Positions 20,501-27,291 of a stretch of 64,000 bases of DNA are shown here, piece by piece. The translations under genes were made by a program, and so were the position numbers. Origin of the DNA: a virus; IMG/VR virus record IMGVR_UViG_3300035698_006183, positions 1 through 64,000 of that record; one strand, written 5' to 3'. The notes beneath the pieces were generated by a model. That model searched no databases, had not been told where the DNA came from, and saw only the letters and a list, made by a program, of their open reading frames with translations. The stretch's first letter is position 1. Each line of letters starts with the position of its first letter.

Positions 20501-23201
20501 AACATACAAAGAATCTATCATACGGCTCAAGTATACAGCTCTGGCCATTGATGGTGTCACTGGTGAATGTACTTTAACACTTCCTCCTGTAGCTACATCC
20601 ACGGAAGCTGCCTATGCCGGCGGTAAGATAGTAGCAGTACCTGGTGACTCTGATTATGCAGTTATAACAACAGAAGCTGAAAGAACAGCTCTCCTTGATG
20701 ATTCTTATCAGGTGTCTGGGATGAAAGCCTGGCCAGTTAATGTTTCTGGTGAGAAGGACGGCTTGCCTATAAATAATGTGGTTGGTTATGATGACCCTGC
20801 TGCTCCAGGTGTAACAGCTAATGGTTTCTTACATCTGAACATTGATAGTCGATTAACTGATACGACAGCCCAGCAGTATGGGATTGCCGACTTCATCAAC
20901 ACCCCAACAGGTTTTGCACCCGGACTCATTTACCCAGCAGTTTACGAACCTATGGCCAGTAATGATTTCTATGACGATAGAGAAACACCTGTTTATAATT
21001 TTGTGGTAGGTGTTCTCATCAATAGCATTTTAGATGCAGATTGGGAAACAGCAGACCTTCCTACCACTTCTATGGGGAATTCAGTAGCTTGGGATTATTT
21101 TGCCAATTGCCTGCTACCTTCGTCTCATCTGACCTTGGGTGTTCCTACTGTAGTTCCTACAACTCCTGGACATTTAGCTTTTTCAGGTGTTTACTTGGAG
21201 CCTTCTGTTCCTCGATCAGCTTTGGGTTTGATTGAAGACCATCCGAGAGTGGTTGATTCCAATCAGATTCTCCCTGACCCACAACCTTTGGCAGACCCCG
21301 ATAGAGAGATTGGTGCAAGAAGCTCTGATTCCTACGGGGACTTTGCGGGAACACCTCCTGTTCACACAACACCGTCGGCAGTGGAGTTTGAAGTTCGACG
21401 GATACGTCGTTTCCATAATATCCAGGATGTCAACCTGAAGCTGACACCTCTCCGATTCGTTTACGAAATACGACGTGGCAGGATTACAGACTATACCAGT
21501 GACCCCCTGACAACAGGGCAACGGGGAATCGTGGAAGCTATTGATTTCACAATGGATTACGACCCAACTCCTCATGTCTCAGGCCAACCGAAAACTCCAG
21601 ATGTTTGGAACGATGGGATGGAATATACCGGTACAAACCTCGGACCTTACCTGACTGCATACTTGACTCCGAATGAAGATGTCAATGTTAATGCTGGAGA
21701 TATGTTCCGTCTTCTGGATGAGGACGGAGAGGTACTAGAAGAAGCTCGTATCGAACGTATCGTAGGTGCAGGAACCATTCAGTTGGCTGCCCCCGGATTG
21801 GTGACAAAAACACCAACTGAGTTAACAGATGATGGTGGGATGAGATTTGAAATCTATCTGAACAAAGCTCCCGTTCCTATCGAACAGTCTGTGGAAGAAC
21901 TATTTGAATTGGTTGTAGATAAGGAAGTCCTTCGGACAGATGCTACCTGGGGAGATATAAACACTGATGAAAAAGGTGGGTATGTTCCCGAGTCCACAGG
22001 AGATTGGGATGCTGATGCCAACAAACTGTATGATGACCTCAATGTAGATGGTGGCAGTAGTGCTGCAACTTTCGGGAACTTAGGTGTTCGTAAAGGGGAC
22101 ATTGTAATTGTAGACCCGTTAGGGAAAGTTCCTCAGAGGTCGGGAAGCCCAGCCATCCAGGAACGTGGTATGCGTCCCATTGGAGATATGGGTGTAGATG
22201 GCCGAGTAGGTTGGAAAGATGGGGCACCAATTACTGACCCTCCAACTTCCCAGTACATTGCAGGGAACCCTGACTCTCGTGATGATAACCGTGGTTACTA
22301 CAGAGTTACTGGTATAGACGACTCAGGAGCTGACCCATTCCTTGAACTGACAGGGATTTCAACATTCTCAGGAGCCAGAGATGAGGATGTGGTGTTTGAC
22401 TCTACGGATACGGAACGGGCTTATGCTATTTACCCGACCGTGCATCAGTCACCAATAACTTCGAACCTTGCTGAAGGGCAGATGGATTTACGTCCGACTA
22501 AGAAACGGGTGGGTGATAAGTTCAACTACCCGCTGAACTTCAATTCTATCCGACCCTTCTCGTACCGAGTTATTCGGCCTTCTAAATTGTTCTCTGACGA
22601 AACCATTGATTTGGTTCTGATGATGAGGGAACGGCTCTTGTCTCTCATTGAACTGATTGGACGAGGATTCGAAGGTAAAAGTGGGGATTACTGGACGTTC
22701 CAGAAGTTTAACCACATCGAGGACTTGGGTTCAGTTACAAATGCTGAGGATGGCATGGGCTTGTTATCAAATGCCTTCTTGCTGTCCGTTCTGGGTAGAA
22801 CTGACGTGTCCCCATTCTTGAACAATGCTTCATGTCTCTCAATCCTGGACCGTAGGTTCTGGGTGATGGACACCAGGTTAGATTCATTGGCTCCGGCCCG
22901 TGCTATAGATAACAATCCTTTCGGGATGAGACAGGTTGAAGCTGGAGTTGACCAGCCTTATACTGCCTATAATGACAGTACAGGAGAGGGTGTTCGTCCA
23001 GTGCTTCCAGATAGGATAGACGATGCTCTTGACCAACGTGACAGATTCCGACCGATTCGGTATGTGTGGTTGGCTTATAGAACTCACAAACTTCTGGGTT
23101 CCTTGGCTGCTATCAGACGGTTTGACACAGAATATGTCGAGCGTCGTTCCCAGCAGCTTCAACTTCTCTTGAAGCAGGAGTCCTTGGAGAAAATAACATG
23201 A
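11568..23201 (+). CDS. Giant 3877-aa virion protein, probable baseplate/adhesion scaffold
   Basis: One uninterrupted frame of 3877 codons starts directly after the previous stop (TAGATG). Most of it is acidic, Asp/Gly/Pro/Thr-rich and beta-strand-like, with no signal peptide. Recognisable repeating units are of the type G-x-x-L-x-[IL]-x-x-G...G-x-Y-x-V, for example near residue 967 (GYRLKLTTGDAEGSYTVESV) and near 2841. A segment near residues 1700-1730 (GATLRGTYTFRSPDTFYFRI) precedes a more aromatic, mixed region to about 2040. The last 240 residues are helical and charged (RERLLSLIELIGRGFEGKSG, then ERRSQQLQLLLKQESLEK). The stop overlaps a small coiled-coil gene. Its place between spike and wedge genes makes a baseplate role likely, perhaps a structural belt or long appendage. 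No enzyme motif was found. I cannot assign it to a named family. Confidence 0.8.
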   Translation: MSFQFDGKVLEGVRQSPVNAPTTDEPGTSVVRDIRALPANYTLGSPDLVSAPTDQYRVAALDAPGSSIVEYLVWAQNSAQLATVDDTDWWTTEGLGNIPIGALDVIAYPGPDQELFTDGTANVVVVDNGDRSIGTISWLVVARGDVEYDDDGWDDVDNPAAGREGNLPYLAFEILPENQNPVSGVVTLTDAQLALLDGGLSIERGDRVIQPRYTAATPRFWWTRNDRYEKRFGWNAALQRWEPWKGSGVKNLGYLLLDEASFTMDPKLQNFPVGSFLPGDASEPDAYSMIRLGSDPGINSVPAGPGNGFLGIQVKPDDVVEDFDFSTASDLIGVMGQTNGKLVFNPAYVNTQAGKSVWYSYKGFSEDEDGMIGSIQDALTSELFLAPLPGPTDSILLRYGNRSYLDTVTFANDAALQAEVADPAEGQVYLSLSTGRLRLSPVDMGKADPDSPATFSKYYLGADVIYDGVALCQRPQPTRSPVRLLVDGDDLFLPEAEYLPDAYNDTDWNNAYRGLGTSGILNVPDETGALPLDIGVVPVRPGGDNSATDSNVGMVRALTDGVSDLIIFGRNHAITATRPYRIPDDKPSHIRGGNAYVCLQLESGDPGSRVEMGRYDRQKLDGDYIYFLQAALVPATFTTEAKLYSRNRDIFRFDGGEILYFAVDGTSYEWDSSDLLTGFPDQASFTTEEVADSISIDSVPLLPAGAITAHLGRILITGTASVEIGFGGAGKDLSGAAVLGFLPGWRATEGEPCWLPDSGVSVGLFRSPVNLDRSKATTDFAYVDRIREGLLSESLQPNPFFFFLNPPLQDVAGYNENFFFQLVNYIIDGDDIQIIYKNLEHYKDIIYRFGQNKFDWVGEGSYREPVERALDTLDLGAAGIVPESMMGAPGIPGALYVNTGEGGLVLQDQDDDYILPFDGSPGNATLIHRFGRRISFGAQGEFVEDSTTFTDTSLTTDFNDLDSPVLPGYRLKLTTGDAEGSYTVESVDSDNTLTVSPAFLWTSELPVTWELFEGYSRDVYDPMIVADMLYKEFSPLSEEPFKVRVLSYLGLVPEDSSVQDTGRLVANVEGALSSDRPINLRYKPEPLTAENTVSLTWLTKLDIGVIENGARVISGVTDLRFTSEAFSIQIGTVVYSHGDSTYLLEGVTSFSSDPGASVEYLTVDTDPEFPKGMLKFGSSVLATYAESHVLVKDEFLDPSDMEELQAELSPWTGEVNLSDTDMVAFTGERAYFVEQMDTKKDLSVQPMSGSCAFLRPLPKGVLVEMEYYGADLEGRKLQYPVLSLDGEPTGLTETRQITEFLPVFIRDEVAVRESNRVFTFNIDQNTVYEDIDPIIYIRAAQQNYNETNCVVNYLPDGRGQLTFITYDVTEGVDVKITYAVAESQGGERAYETSTKPVYRPPFYITANQNRFGIRGDRADEFVAGQLLRFGKENFYVKGAKYYEAGTDNEGNETGDITAVYIFPQTTQEVGTRAPARDILALQTQMPITPVVDPKGNVIGPDGTAHEVNTSASPGLMYELDLTEFPFEPMNRGQTDIVFTGNLLFLAVPGHIIEFGGVPYTIARAALSDDGSRSVVSIASGIRQAFEMADEPTVRLTYRPVYPPNVTDLLGVGAFVPEEGYELVQYGLMDGDNELPGKTLVNTVDYTFDLGSGKVTLLEPIQEPLNAPESLAMSFVRLRQLAPYMENGAIVRPTYSASYLNSITPSKENDLLGATLRGTYTFRSPDTFYFRIVPMSQFLVEVTTEVIEEISSQQPASGAPKPSGGQDNWDFGRTGLKTERRHLTNKDRVARTFMDFYNVATNSFEQVLESITGDIVGDRDGKFKFWIGRGKEWPTPGYEDEITGDLTPRNVWTDVFSSAASGYVYVQPFDKLVNPLKTFYIEDSKLHGDVPDIDTLNLMMDSQKDIVTNEVDDIVLTNFWAGFKRKSGWPFYYFILNGQFNWMYQNHKFSRIFPRWTKTFLRTNPGIESNLDAGEPGWYSAGRYDSEDAYRRTTQMTIGQVANPVLGDIGEIRSLFLNKRMARARIWQYYPYGIPEGSFGLVSGSPSPAIEVPCVIATQGWLREFPIDPETGYPDKSQFLNNNGEFPDLDTGDPEMAVPPFIIGEQLGWGKPNGRIAEAYCGSLTKESGSVINALTGLFVNEILYSCVLTFQDANGDLIEDPNNVLVGTSPTTGVVAEGYLEQGDTVQSVPISGTADISNPPTTEDMELLANNSSTYRAGFDIQHAQDGQLLDVTLPSKDDPAFWALKEIVGQNPPPPLTCLEGSVEFYYEGQNPLLIPALEGLPQDDAGDYHVPFLRVTNTELDRFNEGIILADILKVDSHVPLAWGVYPDEWLGNDGCVMTIPSDPAQSAFIPLTEPASLLTATDVQPKATVSSEEPGTADLDEYDLLFTQVEATSPFVQSSLLTEGPMGIQSVGRIRNRDGAWNLGTGDPTSGWGSIIEPPRFITQTKQGSPIRYKIENAMVSEAPSGQFYGVKLRTYDVTGYIVLDFTGMNIDMSGLDAIYAASPDNYISIKLISHDDGDAIIGPGGIPAPPFGSELLALDIQQSTGLRVTNYTAASLLMPTLTNAQFGVDGAVIAALPGMDPADYLAGNTRYILLTCTSLTPAVMDLIWDLPNPPVAPLAHPGWFIPYEVRDFGGSLYTSADYGMDFVFDIDTYNIPSSLGESTTAYISSDRLTFNENIDFDLARERGAVHALNPATELETRLAIYEVTVGHDSVLPTYASTINTFCNGESAGQPVPFTFLPRGGVVATSGSLVVHGFEGYENTPILGNEATFSGAASNDQTTVPSYGSICKGTGVMESKFDSGLTPLDATLYDNRVASTIITDPTAPLDGMAQIESGDILVIKQDPNGEATTKAGTYLVRHSIPQHDPVGSPAEEWWESAPVSIAGSEKDWCPVHFPTIVSYDEGTRELVLTDPAWIRAIEAGNTVAGYPIGWESGFPDPIAGTTFIYIIRNVDALATVDPGGTPEEYDVAATTYKESIIRLKYTALAIDGVTGECTLTLPPVATSTEAAYAGGKIVAVPGDSDYAVITTEAERTALLDDSYQVSGMKAWPVNVSGEKDGLPINNVVGYDDPAAPGVTANGFLHLNIDSRLTDTTAQQYGIADFINTPTGFAPGLIYPAVYEPMASNDFYDDRETPVYNFVVGVLINSILDADWETADLPTTSMGNSVAWDYFANCLLPSSHLTLGVPTVVPTTPGHLAFSGVYLEPSVPRSALGLIEDHPRVVDSNQILPDPQPLADPDREIGARSSDSYGDFAGTPPVHTTPSAVEFEVRRIRRFHNIQDVNLKLTPLRFVYEIRRGRITDYTSDPLTTGQRGIVEAIDFTMDYDPTPHVSGQPKTPDVWNDGMEYTGTNLGPYLTAYLTPNEDVNVNAGDMFRLLDEDGEVLEEARIERIVGAGTIQLAAPGLVTKTPTELTDDGGMRFEIYLNKAPVPIEQSVEELFELVVDKEVLRTDATWGDINTDEKGGYVPESTGDWDADANKLYDDLNVDGGSSAATFGNLGVRKGDIVIVDPLGKVPQRSGSPAIQERGMRPIGDMGVDGRVGWKDGAPITDPPTSQYIAGNPDSRDDNRGYYRVTGIDDSGADPFLELTGISTFSGARDEDVVFDSTDTERAYAIYPTVHQSPITSNLAEGQMDLRPTKKRVGDKFNYPLNFNSIRPFSYRVIRPSKLFSDETIDLVLMMRERLLSLIELIGRGFEGKSGDYWTFQKFNHIEDLGSVTNAEDGMGLLSNAFLLSVLGRTDVSPFLNNASCLSILDRRFWVMDTRLDSLAPARAIDNNPFGMRQVEAGVDQPYTAYNDSTGEGVRPVLPDRIDDALDQRDRFRPIRYVWLAYRTHKLLGSLAAIRRFDTEYVERRSQQLQLLLKQESLEKIT

Positions 23202-23431
23202 GAAACATGACCCCTGAGCAACTGGTAGAAGAACTGAAAAAGGCTGGTGTGGACCCTGAACGATGGGTGAATGTCGAAGAAAAGATGGTGAAGCCTGTTG
23301 CTTTAGAGGAACAACGTCGGCTACTGACCAAGATGAGAGACATGTTCGAGGGTATAGTAGAACAGGACCGTAAAAAGGTATTGACACTTAAAGAGCAAGT
23401 AGAACGGCTCAAACACGGGGGAGGCGTTTAA
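23198..23431 (+). CDS. Small coiled-coil protein, unknown function
   Basis: The 77-aa product is short, charged and almost entirely helical. Leucine and hydrophobic spacing from about residue 35 onward (LEEQRRLLTKMRDMFEGIVE, then KKVLTLKEQVERLK) suggests a coiled coil. Its ATG overlaps the stop of the giant gene (ATGA), and its own stop overlaps the next start (TAATG), so it is locked between the 3877-aa and 976-aa proteins. Since the giant protein also ends in a charged helical segment, the two may pair, this protein acting as a clamp or assembly partner; that is inference. A second Met at residue 4 is a possible alternative start. Confidence 0.7.
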   Translation: MRNMTPEQLVEELKKAGVDPERWVNVEEKMVKPVALEEQRRLLTKMRDMFEGIVEQDRKKVLTLKEQVERLKHGGGV

Positions 23432-26361
23432 TGGCTGATGCACCCCAATGGGGAACCCTTACAATTGAAGTTCCAGATTTTCTGGAATCCACCAGAGATG
23501 CTATCAACAGTGTGGCAGAGTTCCTGGTTACGATGTTAGACATCGTGCTAGCAGCTCTCCAGTTGGTTAAGGCATTCCTGACGGCATTCATTGACCCGAT
23601 TTTGGCACTTATTCAAAAGATTATTGATGAGCTAAATGCTCTCATACAAGATATCCGTCAGATGGGTATCTATATCACTGGTGACTGGAAACTATTTGAC
23701 TATCCTTTCGAAGAACTTCGTGGGGGTTACAACGAATATGAACGTCGGATGATGACTCGGCTGACGGACAGAACTGACCCAACTCGTCCAGATGTTACAG
23801 GCAATATGAAAGTGTTCGGATTGTTTTTCTACCTCTCGGTAGATATCTCTGACATTCAACGGTTGATTGCATTTGTCATGAGGCTGATTGGATTCTTCAA
23901 ACAGGATTGGTTGGCCAATACACTTCCTTCAGTGCAGATTACTGATGTTAGATATGGTTTGGATACCATCAATCTTTTGAACCCGAAGTCTCTGGGTGAT
24001 ACGTTTGATGATATGGCCAAGTCTGGACTCTCGGGACAGGTTCCCCAGGTTGCTCAGGTGAGGTTCAAGACTCAAACCCCTAATAAGAATAGTCCTTTCG
24101 ATCCATTCCCACCGAATATGCTCGGCCCAGATGGGTTCGTCATTACCGTGTCCACTTATCCTGATGGGATAAATGTGAAATATGATAAACCTCGGTTGAA
24201 TACGACGACCGAACCTAATATGAAGAACCCAAAGACAATGGTTCAGCCTCGGGATTACGGGGTTGTACGTGGGACTGATGGCAAACCTGTCGTTATGTAT
24301 GGAGGCACAGCTTCTTCCACTTCTGATACTAAAGGTATGGTGATATTACCCAAGGAGTTGGGCTACAATAACGGGACAGCTAATAATGGTCCTGTAACAG
24401 GTAAGACTCGAATTTACGGATTCTCTAACCCCGCAGACAATGCTCCAATACCTCTCGATGACATGGCTGGTGGTATTTTCCAGAAAACATTCTGGATGGA
24501 CCAGACTCAGGTGGCCTTCCAGTCTTTCACTGGAGAATACACATTCAATATGAATCTGGATGACATGCCTTTAGATGCTGATATTGTTGTTCAGGAGGAT
24601 GGGAAGTCTGAAATAGACCTCGACAGTCTACAGAGGGCTGGGACAGTTCATGTTCGAATAGCTGCTGTAAATAAAGCAGCCCTTCCTGTAAATAATATAG
24701 GTGGATTCAAGTACGATTTTGGTGAATCTAAAGTCACCTCAATGATGGCAGCACCTGGTTATGTAGTTGTTCCTCCAATAAGTGGGGACATTTCAGACAT
24801 TGGCCAATGGTCTAGGCCACAACGGGTGACTTTCCCTACGGCACACACGGCTACATATTTCCAGGCGGTTCAATCAGCTCTGGTTGTCTTGTTCCTGTGT
24901 CGGCCAGATTTGGTAACAAAAGATGAATTGGTACAGCTCCTGACACCTCAGCAGATGACCAAAATAGATGGTGGCCAATTTATTGTTGAAGGGACGGCAG
25001 ATGAGAAGTGTGGATTAGAATCCCTGAAACAACTTCTTCGAGTGATGTACGACGGTGTGCATGGTCCAAGCCAGCAGTGGAAACGAAATGATTCCCTCCC
25101 AGTAGATTTCAGAGTCTCCTTAGATAGACGAGTGCGGAAGTTTACCCAGGATTTATATGCTAAGACTGGGCCGATGTCTGAGATTGAGAAGTTCGTGACC
25201 GAGAGTACCGAGAAACTCCGCAGTGTGAAATGGGGAGAGATTTTAGATGCTTCTGGTTTGTTCCCGAACAGTGACTTCACAGATGATTTCAAAGAGGCCA
25301 CTTTATTAGAAGCCCTCACTAATGATGCAGGTAAAGATACCACGTCTGGGCTGGCTGTTAATCCGTGGAGTATTGGTATCAAAGCTGATGATGCTCTCAT
25401 GAAAGATGGTTTGATTACAGGCCGTACCCCACAGATGTTTGAAGCCTCTACAGGTGATCCTGACGTAGTATTGAAACGGGAACTTCCAGCATCTGAACTG
25501 GCTGAGTACATAACAACACTCCCAGAGAATTACCGTGCCATATATGAAGCCAGCCCTATTGATGATGATAATGTTGTCAAAGTTTCTGATGAGAACTATA
25601 AGACGATGGAGGCTATGAAGAAAGGCCACAAAGAAGGCTCTGGTGACCGTTCTCCCGTCGTGTTCACAGATGTTGAGGGCATTAACCGAGTTATTGCTGG
25701 CACGTCCAGTGGAGATGCTGCCAAGGCTTCTAAGATAGTCTTTGCTCGAAAACTCCTGGTAGAATATGAAGGTGGCCAGCTTATCCAAGAAGCCAAGATT
25801 GCTTTGGGCTTAGCAGGCAACCTTTGGAAACGAAATGATGATGGAGCATGGATTGCAATTCGATTCTTGGATGTAATGCCAGGCATTGATGATTTCCTTG
25901 AAACAATCCGTAACTGGGTTGAAGCTATCAAAGATGCCATCCAGTCCATCGTAGACACAATCGTTAAGTATATCGAATGGTTAGAAGCTCGTATCATCGA
26001 GATTCAGCAACTGATTCGTCGTATCAATGCTCTCATCCAGTCCCTCCTGGGTCACTTATTCCAGGTGCCTGCATGTTCAGCTTTGATGTGTATCTCGAAC
26101 GGAACAGACGGCTTAGTGTCTGACTTGACGGGTTCTCAGTACAAACCGAATGATGGACCCCTGGCTTATGGGGCTGGGGTTGCTTTGGTAGTTCCATTCA
26201 TGCCATCGTTTGTTTACGATTTATTATTGATGATATTCCAAAAACAAGATGGTGAGCCTGACGGTTCCTTGGGTGGGACTGACCCACCAGCAGGAATCCC
26301 GTTAGAAGGTTTACCAGGGGCACCTGACGAATCTCAGGATGACCCACCTGACGTATTATAG
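23431..26361 (+). CDS. Virion protein with amphipathic helix bundles at both ends, unknown function
   Basis: This 976-aa protein begins with a long hydrophobic/amphipathic helical stretch (about residues 14-75) and has a comparable one near residues 817-880; both contain the motif NALIQ preceded by Ile/Leu heptads. A further hydrophobic segment lies near 912-938 (GVALVVPFMPSFVYDLLLMI), before a Gly/Pro/Asp-rich tail. The region between is mixed and partly beta-rich, with no recognised catalytic motif. Its start overlaps the stop of the coiled-coil gene by 1 nt. The terminal helices could bring the two ends together, form trimeric bundles or touch a membrane. Genomic place indicates a baseplate or tail-tip component. 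The function is unknown. Confidence 0.72.
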   Translation: MADAPQWGTLTIEVPDFLESTRDAINSVAEFLVTMLDIVLAALQLVKAFLTAFIDPILALIQKIIDELNALIQDIRQMGIYITGDWKLFDYPFEELRGGYNEYERRMMTRLTDRTDPTRPDVTGNMKVFGLFFYLSVDISDIQRLIAFVMRLIGFFKQDWLANTLPSVQITDVRYGLDTINLLNPKSLGDTFDDMAKSGLSGQVPQVAQVRFKTQTPNKNSPFDPFPPNMLGPDGFVITVSTYPDGINVKYDKPRLNTTTEPNMKNPKTMVQPRDYGVVRGTDGKPVVMYGGTASSTSDTKGMVILPKELGYNNGTANNGPVTGKTRIYGFSNPADNAPIPLDDMAGGIFQKTFWMDQTQVAFQSFTGEYTFNMNLDDMPLDADIVVQEDGKSEIDLDSLQRAGTVHVRIAAVNKAALPVNNIGGFKYDFGESKVTSMMAAPGYVVVPPISGDISDIGQWSRPQRVTFPTAHTATYFQAVQSALVVLFLCRPDLVTKDELVQLLTPQQMTKIDGGQFIVEGTADEKCGLESLKQLLRVMYDGVHGPSQQWKRNDSLPVDFRVSLDRRVRKFTQDLYAKTGPMSEIEKFVTESTEKLRSVKWGEILDASGLFPNSDFTDDFKEATLLEALTNDAGKDTTSGLAVNPWSIGIKADDALMKDGLITGRTPQMFEASTGDPDVVLKRELPASELAEYITTLPENYRAIYEASPIDDDNVVKVSDENYKTMEAMKKGHKEGSGDRSPVVFTDVEGINRVIAGTSSGDAAKASKIVFARKLLVEYEGGQLIQEAKIALGLAGNLWKRNDDGAWIAIRFLDVMPGIDDFLETIRNWVEAIKDAIQSIVDTIVKYIEWLEARIIEIQQLIRRINALIQSLLGHLFQVPACSALMCISNGTDGLVSDLTGSQYKPNDGPLAYGAGVALVVPFMPSFVYDLLLMIFQKQDGEPDGSLGGTDPPAGIPLEGLPGAPDESQDDPPDVL

Positions 26362-26366
26362 GAGGT
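26360..26366 (+). promoter_or_regulatory. Strong ribosome binding site of the 288-aa gene
   Basis: AGGAGGT overlaps the stop codon of the preceding gene and lies 4-5 nt before the ATG at 26371. It is among the best Shine-Dalgarno matches in the window and contrasts with the coupled, SD-poor junctions upstream. Confidence 0.7.
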
Positions 26367-26370
26367 TTCC

Positions 26371-27237
26371 ATGAGTTCTTTTGATAAAATGGTATCGTGG
26401 CCAGTTGGTTATTTCAGAGCAACTACCAGTTGGCTTCTTCGAAACCGAAAAGAAATCGGGGCACGTATTGATACTATCAATGCTGAGATTGACCGTATTG
26501 GTCATGTGTCTGTTGAGTATGCAGCTTCAACTTCGGAAGAAGGAGAGCTGACAGAAACCAGGACAGCCATCTCAGTTACGGCTGATTCAAATGTTGGGCG
26601 GTTGATGCAGGCTTATGTGGCCAACGGAGGTAATCCTTTCGACATCTCCCCGTTCATGCACCCCCAAGAAGGTTATCCTCACGGTGGTGTGGTTGCTCCA
26701 CAGTCGGTAGATGATAACGAAGACAAACAGCCCGTCATGTTGAAGAATGAAGATGGGACAGATAGTGTTGACTCTGGTTATGGTCCCTCGATGGGTGGTT
26801 GGATGAAGACCGACAGGTATTATGCAGCCCGACAGGGAGGACGTACTTCCCAGGGAAGTTTTGATGCTGATACTGTCCTCACAGGAATGGACTTGGTTCG
26901 TAAATGGGCAAATAAAGAAATTAAAGAACGTCTCCAGGATATGGAGTGGAGGGTTATCAAACAGTGTGATTTACGTGAGCAGTTGATTAAGGAACGTGAT
27001 GAAGTTCTCGTCACTGCTTTCGGTGGTGTAGTTGCTGGAGTTCCTGAGCCTGATGAAGGCCGATTTGACTCCAGCCTTCTGGTTCAAAATGTGGTTCAGG
27101 AAATGTATCAACTGATTTATCAGACGGATGAGACAGGTTTGGTGTCTTCTTTTGCTCCGAATCCTCTGGTTCCTCTATATGGGTTCACATTTAAGGATGT
27201 GGCCTCAGAGATGAATCGGTTCGAAATGGGATGCTGA
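26371..27237 (+). CDS. Hypothetical baseplate-region protein, 288 aa
   Basis: The start is fixed by AGGAGGT just upstream. The N-terminus (residues 1-50) is helical and basic (WLLRNRKEIGARIDTINAEI). A flexible, Asp/Pro/Gly-rich middle (about 80-150) follows, then a strongly charged helix near 170-215 (WANKEIKERLQDMEWRVIKQ) and a C-terminal domain ending at Cys288. No signal peptide or transmembrane segment is apparent. It is the last gene of the block started by the giant protein and precedes the gp25-like wedge gene by 54 nt. The helical design and context suggest a structural connector in the baseplate, but no family is recognised. Confidence 0.68.
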   Translation: MSSFDKMVSWPVGYFRATTSWLLRNRKEIGARIDTINAEIDRIGHVSVEYAASTSEEGELTETRTAISVTADSNVGRLMQAYVANGGNPFDISPFMHPQEGYPHGGVVAPQSVDDNEDKQPVMLKNEDGTDSVDSGYGPSMGGWMKTDRYYAARQGGRTSQGSFDADTVLTGMDLVRKWANKEIKERLQDMEWRVIKQCDLREQLIKERDEVLVTAFGGVVAGVPEPDEGRFDSSLLVQNVVQEMYQLIYQTDETGLVSSFAPNPLVPLYGFTFKDVASEMNRFEMGC

Positions 27238-27275
27238 CTCGGTGCAGTGCCTATAAAAACCTACCAGTAGACCAT

Positions 27276-27281
27276 AGGAGG
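27276..27281 (+). promoter_or_regulatory. Ribosome binding site opening the wedge gene block
   Basis: AGGAGG sits 10 nt before the ATG at 27292, within a 54-nt gap that separates the hub/giant-protein block from the wedge genes. CCTA at 27260-27263 could pair with TAGG at 27275-27278 and partly cover it. A TATAAAA string at 27252 has no convincing -35 partner. Confidence 0.55.
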
Positions 27282-27291
27282 AGTCCGTTGA

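Noticed and set aside
23195-23204. Programmed frameshift joining the giant gene and the 77-aa gene
   Set aside because: The overlap is a plain ATGA stop/start with no slippery heptamer; coupling explains it better.
24948-25511. 187-codon open frame on the minus strand
   Set aside because: Shadow of the 976-aa gene; Ser-rich composition arises from reading its codons backwards.
27252-27258. TATAAAA as a promoter -10 or T4-like late promoter
   Set aside because: No -35 partner at a normal distance and no second copy of the motif upstream of other genes.
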